This document shows positions 55,691 through 64,000 of a stretch of DNA of 64,000 nt, piece by piece (within the stretch, counting starts at the first letter, position 1; every line of letters starts with the position of its first letter). The position numbers and the translations under genes were made by a program. The notes beneath the pieces were generated by a model. That model was given only the letters and a program-made list of their open reading frames with translations, ran no database searches and was not told the DNA's origin. Source of the DNA: Neckera pumila (lineage: Eukaryota; Streptophyta; Bryopsida; Hypnales; Neckeraceae); assembly GCA_963969595.1 (NCBI GenBank), contig OZ018418.1:5523001-5587000 (forward strand), written 5' to 3'.

Positions 55691-56789
55691 ACTACAAGAA
55701 GGCACGAAATTTCAACAACATTTTCAAAGGCCACTTTTCTCTTTTCTTTAATGGGACACCTCTTGACAAATACATTGTCCAATATACAAATCCATATAGA
55801 TGTTAAATAATACTTTAAGAAGGCAATATTTTCAACATGGAAAAGAAAGATGATCAATTGAGCACATTCTGTATTAATTCCTAACGCACTACCAATTGCA
55901 GTTGGAGAGGTCGTGCACTTACCTTTACTTCAAGCCCCTTTTCTTTTGATGTCTCTTCCTTTACTTCTTTTTCATTGCAATTTGTATCGTTGTCAGTGTC
56001 CATCATAGAAGTTGATCTTCTTTTTGCTGCTCGTGTGCACCTTTGCACCTCTAGACTTGCAATGCCCGAGTTCTCGCCTCTTCCTAGTCGTTTGAATATG
56101 CGTGGCTTCTCAAGGGGCACAGTGCGGCTGCTCTCAAAACCCCCCTCAAGCTGGTTAGAAGTCATTTCTAATATTGGAAATGTTATTGCTGAAAAATTAG
56201 CAGTTGTACAAAACAATTGCACTTGCAAGGCATCTGGCAAATTAGCAATCTCTCTAGTCACTTTCTCCAAGACATTCTCCATACTCTAATGACTGACGCT
56301 GTTGCTAAAACAAAGTTTGCACAAATTGTTGAAGGACAAGTTGTTTTCATTCGAGCGTGGTGGCGTCAAGTGCAGTGTATGCACGTGCTTTGTCATGTGC
56401 TGTCATCTGCTTTACTCCATTGCATGAATTAAAAACAGTATACAACAATCAGGACTATAAAAGGTGGAAACATTTGAAATGCAAGAGGCAATTAGATACT
56501 TCTTCCATAGGAAAATAAAGTATAGAGGCAAGTTCAGGAGCTTATCTTGATTGCCCTAAGTCCGCCAACTGTGCCGCAAGCTGGAACAAGCCTAGATCAC
56601 TTACTTTTTGTGAATTTGTTTGAATGTTTTTATTTCTCAACCTTTCATACTCAGTAATCTCGGAAGCCATGCTATGCCTTGTAACAAAAGCTAAAAGTGC
56701 AACAAGTGGTCTTGTAGCACTCAAGGTTGACGTAAATACATCAATATGACTTGCCATTGAAGTAAACAAATGAAGGTGTCATTCAATCA

Positions 56790-59038
56790 CATTACTAGGT
56801 ATATAAAATGGATAGTCATATAAATAGCCAATTATGACTACTAGTAGTCACATAACTTGACAAATATTACTGCAATTAGTCACATAGCTGGCCACATACA
56901 ATTCAAAGTACTGACACAATAAACCAAATATGACTTCATGTAGTCATATAAGTAAGATGACTTTCCATTGTCTTCATTATGGTAGCAAGAAGTAAGATGA
57001 CTCTCCTATTCATGATTTGAAGTTGTTATAAACAATGGGAAGTTGTTATTAACAACAAGTTAATAATGGGAAGTTGTTATTAACAACAAGTTAATAATCT
57101 ATAGTAATTCATTGTGAAATGAATAACTACCTAAATATATGCAAGACATTGGACTCATTGTATTCAAATAAAAAACATTACCATAAAATCGCTCCCACAA
57201 TGAAAAGGTTTTAAAAAAATTTAAAAATGAACACCGTTGCAACTCAGTTGAAGTCATTCAATCAACCAACTAACACACTATATTCAAAATGTCTTCAACA
57301 ATACATTTCTATTTCAAAGCACGTATCATGTCAAAATTACAATCCATCCCCGTCACTGGTTGGTAGAACATATTCTACTAGCCTTTAACCCCTCAATGCC
57401 TCTAGTGATTATAAATGTCTCTATATAGTTTGGAAGTCTACTTCAAACTGCTGCAACTTCTACATCCAATGCTCGAAATGAATAATAACAATTCAAAAAT
57501 TTACACTCTCCATTTTTACTAGCTGAATTAAAAGCAATTGGTGGATTCAACTATAGATGCTAGACTGTCTCCAATCTAATGCTTCTTACAAATGAAATGT
57601 GTAAAATGAAATTATCCTTCAAGTCCAATTACTTTGGTAAAATCCTCATGTCAATCCAAATGAATTCAAATATTTGGAGGCTTAAATTCTTGTGAGGGCA
57701 ATCAATATTGTATAATTTCACCCTGGCACTCATTCATAGTTTATAATATGGACATTCTTAGAACAAAGTGCACTACGTCACCCTAATTCTTCTTCTTACA
57801 ATGCATGTTTCCATTTAAATTTACAGAACAATTCTATATATTTTTGTTGCTCTTGAGCTTAATATTTCACTTTAGAAGTTGTAAATGGGCGCATTTTGGG
57901 AACCTAAGTCACAAATAGGTACCTACAACAAAAATCTTAGGAAATTCATAACTAATTAAGAAATGCTTCAAAAAATTTGAAAACACTTGTTTCACGTTTG
58001 GAACCCATTTTTCTTTCTTTGAAAATTGAGTGAAAATAATTTCTATTCATGCAAACCTACAAAAAAGGCGGACCAGCCCTTCAATGGTTGCTTTCAGAGC
58101 ATTCTACCCTACACCTGCTGAGTAGGTCTATAGGTGAATTTACCAAAACTTTCTATCACCAAATTGGGGATATTCAACTATTCAAGTCACAAGAGCTCTA
58201 ACAACTTTGACAGGAGTAGGTCCATTCAAGAGTCTTAAAATTTGAGACTCTAGAAATTTAGCCAGTCTGACCCCAAGTACTCACAACTCACAACTCAGCG
58301 TCATAGCTCCAGGAATTTGACACAGTCCTCATGGACCACACGAAAACCAGAGTTCTTCAAGATAGATCATACCTGGCCTAGAATAATTGAGCACTCAGTA
58401 ATTGAAGTTTGCAGATTTGTCACTCCAAAATCCATCACGATATTCTTCACTTCAGTTTAATCACTTAATGCGATCTGAAATCCCTGCCCACGTTCGTTCC
58501 AAATTAAAACAAGAACTCCACATTCATTCTATGCAACAAATACAGGTAATAAAACGGCATGACCCCTACTGTCACAGGTCCAGGACAGACATATGATCTG
58601 CAATTTACAATGCAAAGTGCGAACGCACAGACTGCCAAGATGACGCATGTACCGTGAAGTCAACGAAGGCTCTGGTCCACTCGAGCTTGCATACGCTAGC
58701 AAGAATTGCGGCCAATTGCGGCCAAGATATATCACTAATGTAGGACGCCAAAGTCGTTGTGTCATTAGGGTTTTCTTTAATGAGCCGCCTTAAAAATAGA
58801 AAGCACTGCAAGTTTTGGTCTACAGAACATTTTTTACACTGTAGAAGCTGACTATTACTGGATTATTACTCTAATTTGCTTGAGTCCACTAAAGTTATCC
58901 ACCGTCGTCCTCAAAAGTTCCACCGTGCCTCCATCAGCACCCGAACTTCACTGCTTCGCCATCTGACGTTCGATTTTCCGAAGTCAAGTCGTTCAGCTTT
59001 CATTCATACATTCGAGCTAGTTTGAGAGTCCTTTCCCT
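56790..59038. other. AT-rich intergenic region
   Basis: TAGTCATA/TAGTCACAT motifs continue to about 56960, and AGTTGTTATTAACAACAAGTTAATAATGGGA-like short duplications lie at 57025-57105. 57110-58880 shows no open frame of note. Towards 58880-59000 the base composition rises in GC as if approaching a promoter or 5' UTR for the plus-strand gene at 59039. Confidence 0.4.
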
Positions 59039-59184
59039 ATGATGCATTGTCTTCATGAAGCTTACTTCGAAATTCCTGTTTCCTAAAAACCGTTGCTGGG
59101 GAAGTTGGTTGGTGGTGGAGTGTTTCTTGTGCTTGCTGGAGTGTGTTCTGCGCTTCGTGGACTTCAGTACATGCAAAAAGATCG
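59039..59184 (+). CDS. Candidate first exon of an unidentified plus-strand gene
   Basis: The frame contains KLVGGGVFLVLAGVCSALRG, then LQYMQKDR, a single hydrophobic segment followed by a charged stretch, ending at a canonical G|GTAAGT donor (59185). An ATG at 59039 is in frame, but a TAA at 59084-59086 lies between it and the hydrophobic part. The real start may therefore be elsewhere, or this copy may be broken. It joins in phase to the micro-exon at 61862-61886, giving ...QYMQKDR + LAKLSDGQ. I do not recognise the product; a membrane-anchored protein is suggested by the hydrophobic segment. Confidence 0.4.
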
Positions 59185-59599
59185 GTAAGTTTTTTTATAC
59201 ATTGTAAGACAGGGAGAAGCTAGTCATGCAGTTCCAGCTCTGTGATGCCAATGCATGAAGCTTCATGTTACTGATGTTTCACAATTGAGCAAGAAGAAAT
59301 GAGCCCTTTCACGAACTACATTAGCGGTCAATGCCATGAACAAATCCTCAAATGAGTCAAGTCGTTGAGCTTTCATTCATACCTTTGTAGTGGAATTCAG
59401 CCTTGTTTCTCTGCTCTGCCAGTTAGTTTGGAGTCATTTAATTTGAGGTCATGGGAGTATGATTGACATTGTACAACGGAGGTGAGATGCCAGCTTCTGT
59501 AGCAGAAACGAAATGCCATGTCCTGCTCAAACTATAGGAGAGTAGCCCTTGTTCCTTTGGATCTTGTGGAGCGCGAGTAATTAATTTGCTGACTAATGA

Positions 59600-60600
59600 T
59601 ATCTTCTTGCGCAAATAGTGCTGTGCAATTCAAATAGCAGGTCCTTGAATTCATCCCGGGATATTTTTGGCTTAGGAGCAGATATGGGAGTTTCAGACTG
59701 AGCAAGAAGATAAAGCCGCTCCGGGAACTAGGATTTAGGGGTTTTGCTTAAGGAAATTATTCAACTTAAAATTGGGAACCCGTGATATATTGCGGTCCGT
59801 GGCAATCAGCATAGCTATTAGTTATTCAATGCTGATGACAGCGTGATCCCAATCTTCAAACCTTGAAAGAAGCTTGGGCCTGCAAGAGAAAAATACAGAT
59901 TCATTTCTTCCCGGATTAGTACTTATTCTTGGCAAAGCTAGAAAGAACTGCTCCAAGTGTATACTATAGATGTGGTGTTAGCTGCAATAGACTTCAGTGG
60001 CAGCAGTCTGGATTTAGAGCCGGTAAGATTTATTGAACCAATTGAGAATTCACGGTTCTGTTGCAAAGTGGAAAGTGACTTTGCTATCACTTTTGTTTGC
60101 TTCACATTTTGAACGATGTGATGGAAATGGACAAATCGGTGCCACATATGCTGATTTCTGTCATATTCACCCATACAAGGTATCGTCATATGTCAGAATA
60201 GGGCAGTGCAAACAGCAGGGAGGGAGTCAAAGTTCTATTAGATTGGTAGGGAACAAGACAAGTCGAACACACATTCCGGGAACTAGATTATCTGCTGTGC
60301 AATTCACATAGCAAGTGCCCTAATTCATCTTGGTTTTTTTTGGCTTACCAACAATTATTGATGTTTCACAGACTGAGCAAGAAGAAATGAGCTCTTTCAC
60401 GATCTAGGGTTTAGGATTTTCAGTCTTGATTCAACTTGAACTCGTGGTATATTGCGGTCGGTGGCAATCACAACAGTTATAAGTAATTCAGTGCTGATGA
60501 CTGATGATTGATTTCCAGTCTTTGAACTTTGAAAGAAGCTTGATCCAGAGCGTAGAATGGTATGGAACAGGACAATTGAAAACAAATTCCGGGAACTGAA
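59600..60600. repeat. About 660-bp tandem duplication within the candidate intron
   Basis: Matching landmarks in order: TGCTGTGCAATTCA.ATAGCA (59620 and 60293), ACTGAGCAAGAAGA (59697 and 60372), ATATTGCGGTC.GTGGCAATCA (59790 and 60449), and CTTTGAAAGAAGCTTG or CCTTGAAAGAAGCTTG (59863 and 60527). A further GAGCAAGAAGAAATGAGC is at 59287. It is diverged and non-coding. Confidence 0.6.
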
Positions 60601-60689
60601 TTGGCCGATCTGCTTAGGTCAGGGATAAGGTTCTGATCCCTGTTGCGGTTCACGGGTGTATTATGACCAATTGTGATAGGTTATCTGGT

Positions 60690-61140
60690 TTCTTGGTTTG
60701 GAATAATTTTGGAATAATTCGAAGTTTTTTTTGACGTTTTCAAACTTTGTTTGTGTACTTCTCAATCAATTTGAGGATTCTTTTTGTTAGGTCATCAAAC
60801 GGGAAAGATTGCCGTTGAAGGCAATCAGTAATTTAATTGGATAGTAGAATGGAACCCATGATTCTCGTTTCTATTCATCTTTTGCAATTCTTGTTTGCAT
60901 GTTTGTTTTCAATCCATTTTGGCTTTGTTGATGTTGAGGTACTTGCAAGCTTACTGGAACACGAGTCACCGGTCATTCTTTGGTTTCTCGGTTTCGAATA
61001 ATTTGAAATTTCTTGTTCCGTTTTGAATTTATGAATGACATTGTGTGCTTCCAGTTTGAGGATCTTGTCTCTAGCAACAGAATTGAAAAGAACACCGTCC
61101 ATTCAGTCCAAAATGCAATTGGATAGTAGAAATCAACTTT
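60690..61140. repeat. About 290-bp diverged duplication
   Basis: GGTTTCT(T/C)GGTTT.GAATAAT near 60688 and 60978, and AATTGGATAGTAGAA near 60835 and 61116. Non-coding, in the same candidate intron. Confidence 0.45.
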
Positions 61141-61861
61141 TGATTTCTTATGCGATCGTTCAAAGTTTAAGAGTTTAGACCATTGCTCATTTTTGTGCAA
61201 CGACTGTGGGCAATTATATTTCTAAAGACCACGTACTATTGTAGAGTCTTGTTCATGTGAAGATTTCTTCAGTAATTGGAGACCTTACAACCCGCTGTGT
61301 GATTGAAGACCATGGTAATTGCATAGAAAAGTGTCTTGAAAAGGGACAGTACATTCCCGCATTACTATGTAAAGATAAGTGATTGTAAAGGTCTATCTAC
61401 GTCATGCCTTACACCCAACTTGCTAATTGAAGGCCCAACAAGTGTATTGGTCTAAGAGATGAGTTGCTGTTAGTAACAGTATTGATTTTAGTGTCATCTA
61501 CACTAATTGGGAGATTTTAAGGTACATGAGCTGAATGGTGAGATCAGATTTTCTACTGCTCCCTTCTAGGTTGTTATGCAATTTCAGAATGGGAGATGGT
61601 AGACCATTGTAAATGACTATGGACAATTCAATTCAGAGGTCAGTAACCATAGAAATTTAGCCAAGTCATGCTTCGTATTGATTACATCACCTGCTATTGA
61701 ATCCCACAAAGTATGTGACTAGAGGAGGTACTGTTGGTTAACTGTACGACATGCCAAAAGGTCCTTAATGTTTTCAGTATCTTTTCTCTTGAAGTGTCAA
61801 TGAAGTTCAACTCTCTATTTATTCAAATGTAATTACTGATGAGTGATTTTCTCTGTCACAG

Positions 61862-61886
61862 GCTTGCAAAGCTGTCAGATGGGCAG
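61862..61886 (+). CDS. Candidate 25-nt micro-exon
   Basis: Flanked by a pyrimidine-rich TTTTCTCTGTCACAG acceptor and a GTAATT donor. In the phase set by the exon ending at 59184 it reads (R)LAKLSDGQ and ends on a codon boundary. The downstream exon was not found with confidence before the window end. Confidence 0.4.
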
Positions 61887-64000
61887 GTAATTGATGGTAA
61901 GCTGGAGTGTCATTCCCGGGTGTGGCAGTCTAACGGAAGTAGCCAGTGTACAAAAATTCCACAGGTTTGAATTTCTACATGAGATTGTGCTTCCAGTTAT
62001 AGGACAGTTATATGCACAGTTCTACATATGTCATTTAGAAAGTCTAAATTTAAATTATTTTTATTCTTCATATCAAAAATAACTATGAATAGAAGGATAA
62101 ATTGGGTTTAATGCCTAATTTCACTTTGACTCTTCAAGGTCTTTGTTGTGGATGTTTTGAGTTCAAAAAATAAATTAACTAATTAAAAAATTCACACTAT
62201 TTTTTATTGCTATTTGTATCTCTTCAAATAATTTAAAATCATCAAAAAGGTTTTTGCTTTCAAAATGTTCAATTGTTGCAACTAAAATTTTAACAATTAC
62301 AATTTTGCAAGAAACAAATTGGAATTTTCCACTGTGATATATAATACAAAGTTTCAACAAGTTTTATAAAGAAGTCCTATTTCAACACATTTTAGAAGGC
62401 TTAATTTTGCATAGAGATGAAGCTCAACCATTTGACAATGGATCAAGCCTCCTAAGGGTTAAAGATTAATGGATTAACCATTTAATAGAAATAGTTTCCA
62501 AAATTTAGGAACTTCTTGGAATTTGTTATGATTTTAGAACTGTGTAGTCCTTGATAATTATTTTAGCTCATATGAAAGGAAAAAATAATTTCCATTTTGT
62601 TTATAAACCCTAGACTAAAGAATCAATATCACAAATGTACTCAGCCCAAAAGGATTGGACTCTTGGTTGATGAGTTGCATTTCTCATTTTTGAATCAATC
62701 ATTAGATTGTTGTAATCTTTAGAATCCTTATTGGGTCATACGTAGTGAAAGAATAACTGAGTAGATTTTTGGATGAGTATCCGGATTCATTGTCTTCACA
62801 TTAACTTTGAATGCCATACCATGAATTCTTTTTTGCCCTCAGCAAACAGTATTTCAAGATGATTGAATCTTGATTAGTTTAAAAAGTGATAGGAAGGCAT
62901 CAATTAATCATCATGTGTAGATCAATAATTCATGTATATTTTGTAGTGCCTTTTCTTGCTTGTTTATATCAAGTTATAGGAAATGAATCAAATGATATTT
63001 GAGAACGCAGTTGTTACCATTATAATTGCTAAGGGGGGAGTATTGTATTTTGATCGTTCATGAGAAGTGTACTAGCTTTCTTTCCCTTCCACATGTTTAT
63101 AATGGTATATTTATACCGTGATAGAGTTTGTATGCATCAAAGTCTATTTGGAGTATTACCGAGAGCAACTTTATTAATATTTGGTAGAAATTGTCTTTAG
63201 AAGTTTGAGGTTGCTTGATTGTTTTCTTGTTTTTTACAAGTTTATTGTTAAAAAGAAGAGGAATTTGAATTCACTATCTGGCCTTGTTCCTTGGTTTGAT
63301 GTTTGTTATGTTCAGCAATTAAAGGAAATGTACATTTGTCTCCTCCACCCAAAAAGCTTATCCAAAGAAAGCAAGCATGTACATTTGCAGTGGTTGTGAA
63401 TTGGTCAACTTCTTTTAGCTCTTGTCATGAATTTCTCATATTATTGATAAATTTGTGTAGGTAGGAATCACTTTGACATTCAATTTCTTGCTAGCAACTG
63501 GAGATTAGGATGTCCATGACAATACAAGTATACTCTAAAAAGACACAGCCTATTTCCAGTAGCCCTAGATCATTGAATTTTTGAAAGTTGTCTTTAGTGT
63601 TTTGATTTTTGAGCGTCCAGTAAATTAAAATTGGAGAAGGTATGGTGCAGCAAGTAGAAGATTTTACTATTTCATGTCCCCCCAATCTTATGAATTCACC
63701 TAGTTTTGGCATTCCAGTCATAAGATTTCACTTAGTTATGTCACCCTACTATATGACGTCATGTAGTCATGTGATTACAAAACCAATTGAAATTGTGAAA
63801 TGTGACTACCCCCGGGAAGTCATGTACTTGGTTTAACATTCACATTTAATGCACAGTGGATGTTGTGAAGTACATATAATGAATGAAGGGGAGATGGAAA
63901 GCTTGGAGCATCTATGGTTATGGCAAGAAGAGGAGATTCAAGCAGATGCCATGCATCTATCAAAGTATCCATGTCTATGCATAGACTGTGCAAGAGAAAA
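61887..64000. other. AT-rich region to the window end
   Basis: No gene recognised. TAGTCATGTGATTAC-type motifs reappear at 63760-63830, as in the T1b introns and at 50.3-50.6 kb. It may be intron of the candidate plus-strand gene. Confidence 0.35.

Larger units (their letters stand above)
51002..56767 (-). pseudogene. T1b, multi-exon FCP1/NIF-like gene with lost catalytic Asp
   Basis: Minus strand. Probable exons: 56767-56606 (MASHIDVFTS, GTAAGT donor), about 56286-55923 (GTAAG donor), about 55220-54420, about 53856-53437 (TTGCAG acceptor), about 53290-53050, 52363-51616 (TTTAG acceptor, GTAAG donor), and about 51270-51002. The FCP1 core is in the sixth exon: KFPLVWEGVL, KILALNVEGLLCDI, KRAGSKAFLTMLHSRFDVEI, CFLWGQET, LQVDYDSKA and VKWDP. 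Motif I, DxDGT in active enzymes, is NVEGL, so the nucleophile Asp is Asn. Earlier exons encode K/E-rich and acidic low-complexity segments with an NLS-like DRKRK. In-frame TAGs occur at 54815, 54782 and 53718, and a frameshift is likely near 54530. It is a paralogue of T1a, probably a non-catalytic nuclear factor or pseudogene. Confidence 0.6.

Overview
This window looks like nuclear DNA from a repeat-rich streptophyte plant. Two Ty1/copia retrotransposons of plant type, spliced genes with GTAAGT donors, AT-rich introns and dense nested insertions all point that way. I cannot name the species, and nothing here is bacterial.

Layout. 1-31 kb is an old, decayed gene neighbourhood on the minus strand, cut up by nested insertions. 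The underlying genes are two copies of a family I call T3 (a domain with an N-G-Q-H motif like the ParB/sulfiredoxin fold, followed by a methyltransferase-like domain) and one FCP1/NIF-type phosphatase-like gene (T1a). Into this went three copies of a 3.3-kb unit (A1, A2, A3), two copies of a related 3.6-kb unit (B1, B2), a decayed copia element (copia-1) and one 1.4-kb solo LTR. B1 sits inside A3, and the solo LTR sits inside copia-1. Target-site duplications (TSDs) make the order of events readable. The A and B units have TG...CA-type ends and 5-bp TSDs, but no internal LTR duplication and no pol. Each carries one gag-like ORF between a TATA-like promoter and a conserved U5-like block, as though the gene lay inside one giant LTR.

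31-41 kb is AT-rich and largely non-coding. It holds one BED-finger-like gene (T2a), two CGGTCGG-rich minisatellites, and an array of about 17 imperfect hairpins at roughly 130-bp spacing. 41-50 kb holds a second GC minisatellite promoter with a T2 paralogue (T2b), interrupted at its 3' end by a nearly intact copia element (copia-2) whose long ORF has a single TAG stop. 50.9-56.8 kb holds a multi-exon FCP1-like gene (T1b) with a lost catalytic aspartate and in-frame TAGs; its introns contain short tandem repeats. 59.0-61.9 kb contains two candidate exons of a plus-strand gene of unknown product.

Across unrelated genes and elements, premature in-frame stops are overwhelmingly TAG. Several can be paired with CAG or CTGG in a sister copy, which is what cytosine deamination at methylated CHG sites would produce. 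All distances, reading frames and repeats were read by eye; no alignment or database search was run.
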